Origin: Thermoplasmata archaeon
Lineage (GTDB): Archaea > Thermoplasmatota > Thermoplasmata > Lutacidiplasmatales > UBA184
NCBI GenBank assembly: GCA_027314165.1
Contig: DAHVCH010000010.1
Span: 20,436 to 84,435 of the forward strand
Length of the DNA: 64,000 bases
Direction: 5' to 3'
The notes beneath the pieces are model-generated. The model was given only the letters and a program-made list of their open reading frames with translations, was not told the DNA's origin and searched no databases. Position numbers and translations under genes: made by a program. Every line of letters begins with the position of its first letter. Positions within the stretch are counted from its first letter, which is position 1. This document shows positions 50,013 through 59,566 of the stretch, piece by piece.

Positions 50013-50161
50013 TCCCCGCGGGCCCGTCCCGCCCACTCTCCCACTCCCTCCCCGTCCGACTCGCCCTCGCCGCTCCTCCCGGTTCCCCCGACCCGCAGCC
50101 CGCGCCGCCACCCCAGCCACCCTGCCCTCCCGCTCCGACAAACCCCTCTCCGAGGTCCAGC

Positions 50162-50542
50162 ATGAGCCCAAGCAAATCCAGCGCACGACCCCCGAAGCGA
50201 TCGAAGGGCGCCGCCAAGGGCGCCGCCGGCGAGACGGCCCCCGAGGCGCCGAAGCTCCCTCCGGTCCAGCACGCGCTGGTCCCGACGCACGAGGTCCTCT
50301 CCGCCGAGGAGACCCAGAAGATGCTCCACAAGCTCGAGACCGCCCCCGAGCGCCTCCCGAAGATCCTCTACGATGACCCCGGCCTGCAGACCGACCCGGC
50401 CTACCGCACGGTGGCCGAGTCTGCCGAGGGGGCGCGCTCCCTCGTCGGACGGCTGGTCCGGGTCCGCCGTCCCTCTCCAACGGCGGGCGAGGCCGCCGTC
50501 TATCGCGTCGTGGTGGGTGGGGCCGCCGCGCGCGAGGATTGA
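50162..50542 (+). CDS. rpoH: RNA polymerase subunit H (RpoH/Rpb5 C-terminal type)
   Basis: A 126-aa polymerase subunit. The archaeal RpoH core occupies the C-terminal ~85 residues: [20 protein letters not shown], then [18 protein letters not shown], and [17 protein letters not shown] at the end. A Lys/Ala/Pro-rich N-terminal extension (~40 residues) is unusual for the ~80-aa family. A purine-rich CGAGGT site precedes the ATG. The gene heads the rpoH-rpoB-rpoA1-rpoA2 operon, as in other archaea, directly after the tRNA-Lys gene. Confidence 0.93.
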   Translation: MSPSKSSARPPKRSKGAAKGAAGETAPEAPKLPPVQHALVPTHEVLSAEETQKMLHKLETAPERLPKILYDDPGLQTDPAYRTVAESAEGARSLVGRLVRVRRPSPTAGEAAVYRVVVGGAAARED

Positions 50543-50571
50543 GCCAAAGCACCCCAGGAGAGAGGAGATCA

Positions 50572-53500
50572 ATGTCCATGCGCGAGATCATCGACGGGTT
50601 CTTCCGAGAGCGCTCCATCGTCAACCACCACCTGGCCAGTTTCAACGACTTCCTGCCGACCCCGGACAATCCGGATTCCCGGATGCAGCGGATCGTGGAC
50701 GAGGCCCGGGTCACGGAGGACGCGACGGACCGGGGGATCATCCGGCTCGACGTCCAGAAGACGAAGAGCTCGATCTACGTCCGCGTCGGCCGCCGGCGCG
50801 ACGCCCGCGGCTACGTCGACCCCAACGCCGAGCCGACGATCTTCGTCGGCAGCCCGTTCGTCAAGGAGCCCGTCGGGTCGAAGCCCACCCTCACCCCGAT
50901 GGAGGCCCGTCTGAGGAACCTGACCTACATGGCCCCGATCTTCCTCGACGTGACCGTCGTGGAGAACGGCGTCGAGCGCGCGCCCGAGCACGTCCACATC
51001 GGGGACCTCCCGGTGATGGTCAAGAGCCGTCCGTGCAACCTGCACCGGGCGAACATCGAGCGCGACACCGGCTTCTCCCTGTACCCGGAAGAGTACCGCG
51101 CGAAGCTCGTCGAGTACCAGGAGGACCCGCTCGACCCTGGCGGGTACTTCATCATCGCCGGGACCGAGCGCGCGATCATCTCGCTCGAGGACCTGGCCCC
51201 TAACCGGATCTTCGCGGAGTTCAACGAGCGCTACGGCACCCCCGTGGAGAGCGCGAAGGTCTTCTCCCAGCGCGGAGGCTACCGCTCCCTCACCGTCGTC
51301 GAGAAGAAGAAGGACGGGATCCTCCAGGTCTCCGTCCCGTCGGCCAGCGGCCAGATCCCTCTGGTCGTGCTGATGAAGGCCCTCGGGATGAAGAACGACG
51401 AGGAGATCTACCAGGCGGTCCTGGGAGAGCTGCTCCCGCTGGACGAACCGTTCGTCCAGACGATGAAGCACCTCCTCAACGTCAACCTCGAGGAGTGCAC
51501 GTCCAAGAAGACCTACCCCCCCGAGGGGATCATGACGGTCGAGGACGCGCTCCTCTTCCTCGAGAAGAAGTTCGCGACCGGGCAGGCCAAGGAGTACCGT
51601 CAGAGGAAGGTGGACGCGATCCTCGACCGGGCGCTCCTCCCGCACCTGGGCGACACCCGCACGGACCGGCTGAAGAAGGCCCTCTACCTCGGACGCATCG
51701 CCCGTACCGTCCTGGAACTGTACCTCAAGCAGCGCGGCGAGGACGACAAGGACCACTACGCGAACAAGCGCCTGAAGCTCGCCGGGGACCTCATGGAGGA
51801 CCTCTTCCGGGTGGCGTTCACGCTGCTCCTGAAGGACCTCAAGTACCAGCTCGAGCGCTCCTTCGCCCGGAAGAAGGACCTGCGCATCGCCTCGGCGATC
51901 CGGCCCGACCTCCTGACGCAGCGCCTCATCCACGCCCTCGCGACGGGCAACTGGGTGGGCGGCCGCGCCGGGGTCTCCCAGCTGCTGGACCGGACGAGCC
52001 ACATGTCCACCATCTCGCACCTTCGACGGGTCACGAGCCCGCTCACGCGGAGCCAGCCCCACTTCGAGGCGCGCGACCTGCACCCGACGCAGTTCTCCCG
52101 GCTGTGCCCGAACGAGACGCCCGAAGGCCAGAACTGCGGTCTCGTGAAGAACTACGCGCTCGCCGTCGACGTCTCGGAGGGGTGCGACGAGGACGAGGTC
52201 ACCCTCATCCTGCGCGACCTCAACACCCGCGAGATCGGTCCCGAGGTCTTCACCGAGGGGACCCCCGCGCGCGGCCGACGCGCCGCCCGGGTCTTCGTCA
52301 ACGGGAACCTGGTGGGTCTCCACTCGAACCCTGAGGAGCTCGTCCGGGAGATCCGAGAGCGCCGCCGGGGCGGGACGCTCTCGCCGACGCTCGGCGACCG
52401 CGCCTACGAGATCAACGTCCGCTACGACTCGGAGATGAACGAGGTCATCGTCAACTCCGACAGCGGCCGTCTCCGACGCCCCCTCCTGGTCGTGCGGAAC
52501 GGGGTCACCCGGCTCGCCCGGCAGGACCTGGACGACCTCGCCCGCGGCTCGCTCTCCTTCACCGACCTCATCCGGGGCGGGAAGGTGGAATGGCTCGACG
52601 CCGAGGAGGAAGAGGACACGCTCATCGCGGTCGAGCCCTACCAGCTCACCGAGCGCTGCCCCCACTGCGAGCGCGCCCTCTCCCGCGGCGACATCAAGTG
52701 GCTCAACATCGGGGAGAAGGCGACCGAGGCGAAGCTCCTCTGCAACCGCTGCCAGAAGGAGTTCCCCACCGAGCTCAAGCTCACGAAGGACCACACCCAC
52801 CTGGAGATCGACGCGAACCTGATGCTCGGGGTCTGCACGGGGCTCATCCCGTACGCCGAGCACAACTCCACGCCCCGCAACACGATGGGCGCGGGACAGG
52901 CGAAGCAGTCGCTCGGGGTCGAGTCGGTCAACTACCGCCGCCGTCCGGACACCCGCGGGCACATCCTCCACTATCCGGAGGCGCCGCTCCTGCGGACCCA
53001 GACGATGCGCTACGTCCACTTCACGGAGCGCCCCGCCGGGCAGAACTTCGTCGTGGCCGTCCTCTCCTACGAGGGGTACAACATGCAGGACGCCCTCGTG
53101 CTCAACCGGAGCGCGGTGGACCGCGGCCTCGGCCGCTCCTCCTTCTTCCGGACGTACCGGAGCGAGGAGCGCAAGTACCCCGGAGGCCAGGAGGACCGCT
53201 TCGAGATCCCCCGGCCGGACGTCGCCGGCGCCCGCGTCGACACGGCGTACCGCAGCCTGGGCGAGGATGGGCTCATCTTCCCCGAGCTCCAGGTGTCCGA
53301 GGGCGACGTGCTCATCGGCAAGACCTCCCCTCCCCGGTTCCTGGAGGAGAAGACCGACCTGCTCACCCCGCAGAAGCGGCGAGAGACCTCCGTCACGGTC
53401 CGCGCAGGCGAGGCCGGCTGGGTCGACTCCGTCGTCCTGACCGAGGGGGAGAACATTTCCAAGCTCGTCAAGGTCAAGGTGCGCAACGAGCGCATCCCCG

Positions 53501-54249
53501 AGCTCGGCGACAAGTTCTCCTCGCGCCACGGGCAGAAGGGCGTAGTCGGCCTCATCGTTCCGCAGGAGGACATGCCGTTCACGAAGGACGGTGTCGTCCC
53601 GGACCTGATCATCAACCCGCACGCCATCCCTTCCCGTATGACCGTGGCCCACGTGCTCGAGATGCTCGGGGGCAAGGTCGGGGCGCTCGAGGGTCGGTAC
53701 ATCGACGGCACCGCCTTCAGCGGCGAGAGGGAGGAGGCGCTACGCGAGTCCCTGGTCGAGCTGGGCTACGCGCCCACCGGGCGTGAGGTCCTCTACGAGG
53801 GTCTCACGGGCCGGAAGATGGACGCCCAGATCTACATGGGGTGCATCTACTACCAGAAGCTCCACCACATGGTCGCCGGGAAGCTCCACATGCGTTCCCG
53901 TGGCCCCGTCCAGATCCTGACGCGCCAGCCCACCGAGGGGCGGAGCCGCCAGGGTGGCCTCCGGTTCGGAGAGATGGAGCGCGACACGCTCATCGGTCAC
54001 GGCGTCGCGATGGTCATCAAGGACCGCCTGCTGGACGAGTCGGACGGCACCGTCCAGTACGTCTGCGGCAACCCCTCGTGCGGACACATCGCGATCCCCG
54101 ACCACAAGGCGGGATCCCTGCGGTGCGCCACCTGCGGGAACACCTCGTCGATCTACCCCGTCGAGATGAGCTACTCGTTCAAGCTGCTCTTGGACGAGCT
54201 GGTGAGCCTCGGCGTGATCATGCGGCTGCAGCTCGAGGACATGAAGTGA
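50572..54249 (+). CDS. rpoB: DNA-directed RNA polymerase subunit B (unsplit)
   Basis: A 1225-aa second-largest polymerase subunit, one polypeptide rather than B'' plus B'. Motifs include [20 protein letters not shown] near residue 510, a zinc-type [12 protein letters not shown] near 695, the catalytic-region [13 protein letters not shown], and [19 protein letters not shown] near 1130. It ends with the terminal zinc site ([10 protein letters not shown] then CATCG) and [11 protein letters not shown]. The ATG at 50572 has GAGGAG a few bases upstream, so it is preferred to the earlier TTG at 50539. It is followed by rpoA1 after 17 bp. Confidence 0.98.
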   Translation: MSMREIIDGFFRERSIVNHHLASFNDFLPTPDNPDSRMQRIVDEARVTEDATDRGIIRLDVQKTKSSIYVRVGRRRDARGYVDPNAEPTIFVGSPFVKEPVGSKPTLTPMEARLRNLTYMAPIFLDVTVVENGVERAPEHVHIGDLPVMVKSRPCNLHRANIERDTGFSLYPEEYRAKLVEYQEDPLDPGGYFIIAGTERAIISLEDLAPNRIFAEFNERYGTPVESAKVFSQRGGYRSLTVVEKKKDGILQVSVPSASGQIPLVVLMKALGMKNDEEIYQAVLGELLPLDEPFVQTMKHLLNVNLEECTSKKTYPPEGIMTVEDALLFLEKKFATGQAKEYRQRKVDAILDRALLPHLGDTRTDRLKKALYLGRIARTVLELYLKQRGEDDKDHYANKRLKLAGDLMEDLFRVAFTLLLKDLKYQLERSFARKKDLRIASAIRPDLLTQRLIHALATGNWVGGRAGVSQLLDRTSHMSTISHLRRVTSPLTRSQPHFEARDLHPTQFSRLCPNETPEGQNCGLVKNYALAVDVSEGCDEDEVTLILRDLNTREIGPEVFTEGTPARGRRAARVFVNGNLVGLHSNPEELVREIRERRRGGTLSPTLGDRAYEINVRYDSEMNEVIVNSDSGRLRRPLLVVRNGVTRLARQDLDDLARGSLSFTDLIRGGKVEWLDAEEEEDTLIAVEPYQLTERCPHCERALSRGDIKWLNIGEKATEAKLLCNRCQKEFPTELKLTKDHTHLEIDANLMLGVCTGLIPYAEHNSTPRNTMGAGQAKQSLGVESVNYRRRPDTRGHILHYPEAPLLRTQTMRYVHFTERPAGQNFVVAVLSYEGYNMQDALVLNRSAVDRGLGRSSFFRTYRSEERKYPGGQEDRFEIPRPDVAGARVDTAYRSLGEDGLIFPELQVSEGDVLIGKTSPPRFLEEKTDLLTPQKRRETSVTVRAGEAGWVDSVVLTEGENISKLVKVKVRNERIPELGDKFSSRHGQKGVVGLIVPQEDMPFTKDGVVPDLIINPHAIPSRMTVAHVLEMLGGKVGALEGRYIDGTAFSGEREEALRESLVELGYAPTGREVLYEGLTGRKMDAQIYMGCIYYQKLHHMVAGKLHMRSRGPVQILTRQPTEGRSRQGGLRFGEMERDTLIGHGVAMVIKDRLLDESDGTVQYVCGNPSCGHIAIPDHKAGSLRCATCGNTSSIYPVEMSYSFKLLLDELVSLGVIMRLQLEDMK

Positions 54250-54266
54250 GGGTCGGAGGTTAGGAA

Positions 54267-57071
54267 ATGCCAGCTACAGGACTTGCCAAGCGCATCCGCG
54301 CCCTCCAGTTCGCCTTCCTCTCGCCCGACGAGATCCGCCGGATGGCGGCCGTGAAGATCATCACGGCCGACACCTACGACGACGACGGGTACCCCATCGA
54401 GATGGGGCTGATGGACCTCCACCTCGGGGTCATCGAGCCCAACCTCCGCTGCCGCACGTGCGGCGGCCGCGTGAACGAGTGCCCCGGGCACTTCGGGCTC
54501 ATCGAGCTCGCGATGCCCGTCATCCACGTCGGGTACGCGAAGGAGATCAAGCGTCTGCTCCAGAGCACCTGCCGCGCCTGCGGGCGCATCATCCCGGAGG
54601 CCCTGACGGGTCGCGGGGTCTCCTTCAGCGGCATCGAGGACTCCGGCGGCGGAGGCTTCTCCCGCACCGTGAAGGAGGACATCGCCTGTCCGCACTGCCA
54701 CGAGGTCCAGCAGAAGATCGTCCTGGACAAGCCGACGACCTTCCGCGAGAGCGGCCACAAGATCACCCCGAAGGAGGTCCGCGCTCGCCTGGAGCGGATC
54801 ACCGACGAGGACTGCCGGCAGCTCGGTCTCAATCCGAAGTTCGGACGGCCCGAGTGGATGGTCCTGACGGTCCTCCCGGTGCCTCCGGTCGCCGTCCGTC
54901 CCTCGATCACCCTCGAGAGCGGGGAGCGGAGCGAGGACGACCTCACCCACAAGCTCGTGGACGTCCTGCGGATCAACCAGCGGCTTCGCGAGAACCGCGA
55001 CATGGGGGCCCCCCAGCTCGTGGTCGAGGACCTCTGGGAGCTCCTGCAGTACCACGTCACCACCTACTTCGACAACCAGACCTCGGGCATCCCGCCCGCC
55101 CGCCACCGGTCCGGCCGCCCGCTGAAGACGCTCGTCCAGCGCCTGAAGGGGAAGGACGGACGGTTCCGGTCGAACCTGTCGGGCAAGCGCGTGAACTTCT
55201 CCGCGCGTACCGTGATCAGCCCGGACCCGCTCCTCTCGATCAACGAGGTGGGGATTCCCGTCGAGGTCGCCCGTGCGCTCACGGTGCCGCTCGACGTGAC
55301 GCCCCAGAACATGGAGGTCGCCCAGACGCTCGTGAAGCGCGGCCCCGCGCCCCCGATGACCGACGGCGTCTACCTGCCGGGCGTCAACTACCTGGTCCGG
55401 CCGGACGGCCAGAGGATCAAGGTCATGGACAAGAACGCCGAGGCCTGCTCGGCCATGGTCACCCCCGGCTGCCGGGTCGAACGGCAGCTCATCAACGGGG
55501 ACATCGTCCTGTTCAACCGGCAGCCCTCGCTGCACCGGATGAGCATGATGGCGCACTTCGTGCGGATCCTGCCCTACAAGACGTTCCGGTTCAACCTGTG
55601 CGACTGCACGCCCTACAACGCGGACTTCGATGGCGACGAGATGAACCTGCACGTGCTGCAGGGGCACGAGGCCCGGGCCGAGGCAAAGGTCATCATGCAG
55701 GTGCAGGAGCACATCCTGTCCCCCCGCTACGGCGGCCCGATCATCGGGATGATCCACGACCACATCACCGCGTCGTTCCTGCTGACGCACCACGACCCGC
55801 ACTTCAACGAGGCGGAGACCTGCTACATCCTGTCGAAGAGCCATATGCCGATGCCCCCGCCCAAGGGCCACGAGAAGAACGGGCAGCCGTTCTGGACCGG
55901 CAAGCAGCTCTTCTCCCTCACCCTGCCGGAGGACCTGACGCTCGAGTTCCGCTCCTCGATCTGCAGCCACAAGAGCGGCGCGGACCCGAAGGAGCACGCC
56001 CAGGACGACTGCCTGGTCGTGGTCGACCACGGTCAGCTCCTGTCCGGGACGATCGACGCGAAGGCGATCGCCGCAGGCAAGGGGGTCATCCTGGACTCCA
56101 TCGCGCGGAACAGCGGACCGACCCGTGCCCGCAAGTTCCTGGACGAGATGAGCCGGCTGTGCATCACCGCGATCTCGCTCAAGGGGCTCTCCACCGGCAT
56201 CGACGACGAGGACGTCCCTCCCGACGCGCGCAGGCACATCGCGAAGGTCATGTCCGACGCCCGCGAGACGGTCGAGAAGCTGGTCGACCAGTACCACGAC
56301 GGGAAGCTCGACCAGATGCCCGGACGCTCCCTGGAGGAGACGCTGGAGGTGCAGATCCGCAGCACGCTGTCGAAGGCGCGCGACCAGGCGGGAGACATCG
56401 CCGGTCGCTTCCTGGGTCTGGACAACCCCGCCGTCATTCTGGCGAAGTCCGGGGCGCGTGGCACGATGCTCAACCTGACCCAGATGACCGGCGCCGTGGG
56501 CCAGCAGTCGGTCCGAGGCGAGCGCCTGCTGCGCGGGTACTACAGCCGGACCCTCCCGCACTTCGCCCGGGGGGACCTGGGCGCAGAGTCGCGCGGGTTC
56601 GTCTCGTCCTCGTACAAGACGGGGCTCTCGCCCACCGAGTACTTCTTCCACAGCATGGGAGGGCGTGAGGGTCTCGTCGATACGGCCGTGCGGACGAGCC
56701 GGTCCGGGTACATGCAGCGCAGGCTGATCAACGCGCTGGAGGACCTGCGCGTCGAGGCCGACGGGACCGTGCGGAACACCGCCGGGACCATCATCCAGTA
56801 CAAGTACGGAGAGGACGGGGTCGACCCCTCGCGCAGCGTCCAGGGGAAGGCTCTCGTCATCGAGGAAGTGCTCCGGGAAGCCCTGGGCAAGAAGTACCGC
56901 ACGGAGCTCGAGCTCCGCGGCGAGGGCATCACCGGCACCACCGTCGTCGGAGAAGAGGAGCAGGACCTGCTCGCCGAAGCCCAGCAAGAGGAAGAGGTCG
57001 AGGAAGAGGAAGGCGAGGAGGGCGGCGGCTTCGAGGGCGGCGAAGGTGGCGGCGAAGGCGGAGGGGAGTGA
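54267..57071 (+). CDS. rpoA1: DNA-directed RNA polymerase subunit A'
   Basis: A 934-aa N-terminal part of the largest subunit. The zinc motif [16 protein letters not shown] lies at about residues 62-77, [11 protein letters not shown] at about 310, and the active-site Mg2+ motif [14 protein letters not shown] near 450. The clamp and trigger-side segments follow ([35 protein letters not shown]). A Glu/Gly-rich tail (about the last 35 residues) is unusual. GGAGGT about 8 nt upstream marks the ATG. The stop overlaps the next frame's GTG (GTGA). Confidence 0.98.
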   Translation: MPATGLAKRIRALQFAFLSPDEIRRMAAVKIITADTYDDDGYPIEMGLMDLHLGVIEPNLRCRTCGGRVNECPGHFGLIELAMPVIHVGYAKEIKRLLQSTCRACGRIIPEALTGRGVSFSGIEDSGGGGFSRTVKEDIACPHCHEVQQKIVLDKPTTFRESGHKITPKEVRARLERITDEDCRQLGLNPKFGRPEWMVLTVLPVPPVAVRPSITLESGERSEDDLTHKLVDVLRINQRLRENRDMGAPQLVVEDLWELLQYHVTTYFDNQTSGIPPARHRSGRPLKTLVQRLKGKDGRFRSNLSGKRVNFSARTVISPDPLLSINEVGIPVEVARALTVPLDVTPQNMEVAQTLVKRGPAPPMTDGVYLPGVNYLVRPDGQRIKVMDKNAEACSAMVTPGCRVERQLINGDIVLFNRQPSLHRMSMMAHFVRILPYKTFRFNLCDCTPYNADFDGDEMNLHVLQGHEARAEAKVIMQVQEHILSPRYGGPIIGMIHDHITASFLLTHHDPHFNEAETCYILSKSHMPMPPPKGHEKNGQPFWTGKQLFSLTLPEDLTLEFRSSICSHKSGADPKEHAQDDCLVVVDHGQLLSGTIDAKAIAAGKGVILDSIARNSGPTRARKFLDEMSRLCITAISLKGLSTGIDDEDVPPDARRHIAKVMSDARETVEKLVDQYHDGKLDQMPGRSLEETLEVQIRSTLSKARDQAGDIAGRFLGLDNPAVILAKSGARGTMLNLTQMTGAVGQQSVRGERLLRGYYSRTLPHFARGDLGAESRGFVSSSYKTGLSPTEYFFHSMGGREGLVDTAVRTSRSGYMQRRLINALEDLRVEADGTVRNTAGTIIQYKYGEDGVDPSRSVQGKALVIEEVLREALGKKYRTELELRGEGITGTTVVGEEEQDLLAEAQQEEEVEEEEGEEGGGFEGGEGGGEGGGE

Positions 57072-57076
57072 ACATC

Positions 57077-58420
57077 ATGACGGAGTCAAAGGCCGAGAAG
57101 CTGTCCCAGGAGATCGACCGGTTCGCGCGGGGAGAGGGCGTCGCCCTCCCCACCGTGATCCTCACCGACACGAGCGAGAAGCTCGCCCAGCACCGGGGGA
57201 TCGAGAGCGAGGATGTCCGCAAGGTCGCGAAGGAGCTCGTCCGGCGCTTCCGCAAGGTCGAGGTCGACGCCCACGAGTCCGTGGGGATCGTCGCGGCCCA
57301 GAGCATCGGCGAGCCAGGGACCCAGATGACCCTGCGAACGTTCCACTACGCCGGTGTCGCGGAAATGAACGTCACGCTCGGATTGCCGCGGCTCATCGAG
57401 CTCGTGGACGCCCGGCGCGTCCCGTCCACGCCGATGATGACGGTCTACTTGGACCGCGGGATCCGGGCCGAGGAGAAGAAGGTCCACGAGATCGCGCTCA
57501 AGATCGAGGTCACCAACGTCCCGGACGTGGCCGCCATCGGCACGGTCGTCGAGGAGCTCAAGGTCGTCGTGACCCCGCGCCCCGCGCTCCTGGCCGCGCG
57601 TGGCCTCGCCCGGTCCGACCTGGACCGCGTGCTGAGCGAGTCGCTCGACAAGCGCTACTGGACCGTGTCCAACGGCTCCGGTGGAGGCGAAGGGCGGACC
57701 TTCGAGATCCACCTCGCCGAGACCCCTCCCCCGAGAAGCGGGAAGGAGCCGGACGAGGAGATGCCGTTCAAGAAGCTCCTCGCGGCAGCGGAGGCGGTCC
57801 GGGGGATCCGGATCAAGGGGCTCTCCTCGATCAAGCGAGCGCTCATCAAGAAGGAAGGGGCCGAGTGGGTCATCTACACCGAAGGGTCGAACCTCGCCGG
57901 GGTCCTGGAGATCGCCGGTGTCGACCGGGCGCGGACGACCACGAACTCCGTCTTCGAGATCTACCGCGTCCTGGGCGTCGAGGCGGCGAGGACCGCGCTC
58001 ATCCAGGAGGCGAACCGGACGCTCGCAGAGCAGGGGTTGACCGTGGACATCCGCCACATCATGCTGGTCTCCGACCTCATGACCAACGAGGGGGACATCC
58101 GCGCCATCGGCCGGCACGGGATCAGCGGGAAGAAGACGAGCGTGCTCGCGCGCGCCGCCTTCGAGATCACCGCGAACCACCTGCTGCGCGCCGCCATCAC
58201 GGGCGAGGTGGACGAGCTCAAGGGCGTCGCCGAGAACATCATCGTCGGGCAGCCCATCGCCCTGGGGACCGGCGCGGTCGACCTCATCTACCGCCCCGCG
58301 GGAGGGAGCAGCGGCAACCACACGCGGCCGAAGGCGAAGGCGGCCCCCGGCGCCCCCGAGACCGACGAGGCTCCTAAGGCCCCAGAGCCGCCCGCGGCCC
58401 CCGTTCCCCCGGCTCCGTGA
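57077..58420 (+). CDS. rpoA2: DNA-directed RNA polymerase subunit A''
   Basis: A 447-aa C-terminal part of the largest subunit. Motifs include [40 protein letters not shown] (trigger loop and bridge region), [20 protein letters not shown] and [18 protein letters not shown]. An Ala/Pro-rich tail of ~40 residues follows the core. The ATG at 57077 has GGAGGGGAG about 8 nt upstream; the GTG at 57068 that overlaps the rpoA1 stop is an alternative. Confidence 0.97.
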   Translation: MTESKAEKLSQEIDRFARGEGVALPTVILTDTSEKLAQHRGIESEDVRKVAKELVRRFRKVEVDAHESVGIVAAQSIGEPGTQMTLRTFHYAGVAEMNVTLGLPRLIELVDARRVPSTPMMTVYLDRGIRAEEKKVHEIALKIEVTNVPDVAAIGTVVEELKVVVTPRPALLAARGLARSDLDRVLSESLDKRYWTVSNGSGGGEGRTFEIHLAETPPPRSGKEPDEEMPFKKLLAAAEAVRGIRIKGLSSIKRALIKKEGAEWVIYTEGSNLAGVLEIAGVDRARTTTNSVFEIYRVLGVEAARTALIQEANRTLAEQGLTVDIRHIMLVSDLMTNEGDIRAIGRHGISGKKTSVLARAAFEITANHLLRAAITGEVDELKGVAENIIVGQPIALGTGAVDLIYRPAGGSSGNHTRPKAKAAPGAPETDEAPKAPEPPAAPVPPAP

Positions 58421-58470
58421 GGACCCTCAAGCCTCAAGAACCCGGGAGCTAGGAGAAGGGAGGCACGAAC

Positions 58471-58761
58471 ATGGACATCGCGCACGCTCTCAAGCTCGCC
58501 CTCAGCACGGGAAAGGTCAAGATGGGTCTCGAGGAGGCCCTCGTCACGGTGAAGCAGAAACAGGCGAAGCTCCTGGTCGTCTCCTCCACCTGCCCCGACG
58601 AGAAGCTGCTCGCCGAGAAGAAGCTCAACGGGGTCCCGGTCTACCACTACGAGGGGACCGCCTCCGAGCTGGGCGCGGCCTGCGGAAAGCCGTTCCCGAT
58701 CTCCACCCTGGCGATCCTGGACGCAGGTTCCTCGGCGATCCTTTCGCTCGAGACGAACTAG
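58471..58761 (+). CDS. rpl30e: Ribosomal protein L30e
   Basis: A 96-aa ribosomal protein of the L7Ae/L30e/S12e/Gadd45 fold. ALKLALSTGKVKMGLEEALV, KLLVVSSTCPDEKLLAEKK, VPVYHYEGTASELGAACGKP and the final helix-strand ILDAGSSAILSL are typical. A strong GGAGAAGGGAGG site precedes the ATG. It follows rpoA2 in the conserved archaeal order. Confidence 0.95.
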   Translation: MDIAHALKLALSTGKVKMGLEEALVTVKQKQAKLLVVSSTCPDEKLLAEKKLNGVPVYHYEGTASELGAACGKPFPISTLAILDAGSSAILSLETN

Positions 58762-58847
58762 GGCTCGGAGCTGCTCCCCGGGACCCGGAAGCCTCGAAGG
58801 GGTCTTCGAACGGGTACCCCCTGGCCCCCTGGTCCTGAGCCTCTTCC

Positions 58848-59273
58848 ATGCCCGAGATCACCTTCGACACGGCCCAGTTGGGCTACATGCGGGCCTTCGA
58901 GGACCTGACGCAGGCGAAGGTGATGGATGTCCTGGAGGCCGAGGACAAGCTGGTCTACGTGATCCACCCGGAGGACCTGAAGAAGGCCGTCGGGCCCCAC
59001 GGTCAGATCGTGGAGCGCCTGAAGCAGCTCTTCAAGCGGGAGATCCAGGTCGTCGTGTGGGACGAGGACCCGGCGAAGTTCGTCCGGAACCTCTTCTACC
59101 CCTTCTCCCCGCAGCGCGTGGAGTTCTCGGACAAGCCGCAGGGGCGCCACGCGACGGTGGTCGTCGATCCCAAGTTCAAGGCGCGCGCCATCGGCAAGCA
59201 AGGGAAGAACCTGAAGATCGCCCGCGCGGTGCTCATGAGGCACAGCGACGTGATCTCGGTCAACGTGGCGTGA
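58848..59273 (+). CDS. nusA: Archaeal NusA-like KH-domain transcription factor
   Basis: A 141-aa two-KH protein. The first KH (IHPEDLKKAVGPHGQIVERL) and second KH (FKARAIGKQGKNLKIARAVL) each carry a GxxG loop. It lacks the N-terminal polymerase-binding and S1 domains of bacterial NusA, as is normal in archaea. In many archaea rps12 and rps7 follow; here the next gene is a large surface protein, so the conserved cluster ends at nusA. Confidence 0.95.
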   Translation: MPEITFDTAQLGYMRAFEDLTQAKVMDVLEAEDKLVYVIHPEDLKKAVGPHGQIVERLKQLFKREIQVVVWDEDPAKFVRNLFYPFSPQRVEFSDKPQGRHATVVVDPKFKARAIGKQGKNLKIARAVLMRHSDVISVNVA

Positions 59274-59566
59274 CGCGGGGCCCCCTGCCTCCCCCGCTCC
59301 CGCTCATCCGCGTCTCTGCTCCCCCGTTCCCCCGCTCCTCCCCCCCGCTCCGGCCCGCTCACGCGTTGCGCGTGGCGCTGTCGTGTCCCCCCGCCTTCCC
59401 GGTCCGATATCCGCTCGTCCCTGGCCCGGAGGCCCCCCCCCGTGCGCCCATAGTCCCTTATGCAGGCCTTGGCCTAGTGCCACAGCGAGGTCTCCCTTTG
59501 TCCCGGACCGAGCTGGCTCGCGAGGTCGCCCTCCCGTCCCGAGGGCTCGGACACGACCCCCACGCC
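59274..59566 (+). other. Intergenic region between nusA and the surface-protein gene
   Basis: About 290 bp, C-rich in its first half (poly-C/CCCCGCTC runs). A TATA-like CTTATG lies at 59457-59462 and an in-frame GTG at 59477. I see no RNA gene or terminator with confidence. Confidence 0.45.

Larger units (their letters stand above)
49881..50026 (+). tRNA. tRNA-Lys(TTT) with two introns (D-loop and T-loop)
   Basis: Acceptor GGGCCCG (49881-49887) pairs perfectly with CGGGCCC (50019-50025), discriminator G50026. D-stem is GCTC (49890-49893) with GAGC (49934-49937). Anticodon arm CCCGG CTTTTAA CCGGG (49939-49955) gives anticodon TTT. T-stem CGGGG (49961-49965) pairs with CCCCG (50014-50018). The D-loop carries a 31-nt insert and the T-loop a 41-nt insert. 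Removing both leaves D-loop AGGTCGGTA, T-loop TTCGAAT and a 74-nt tRNA without anticodon-loop intron. Both junctions form bulge-helix-bulge structures. A standard tRNA scan may miss this gene. It lies between UPF0147 and rpoH. Confidence 0.88.

Noticed and set aside
50569..53652. 1027-codon open frame antisense to rpoB, and similar long antisense frames over rpoA1, mutS and the PKD protease
   Set aside because: GC-rich codon bias keeps the complementary frames open. The products are Arg/Gly/Asp/Val-rich with no domain, and the sense strands carry unmistakable genes.
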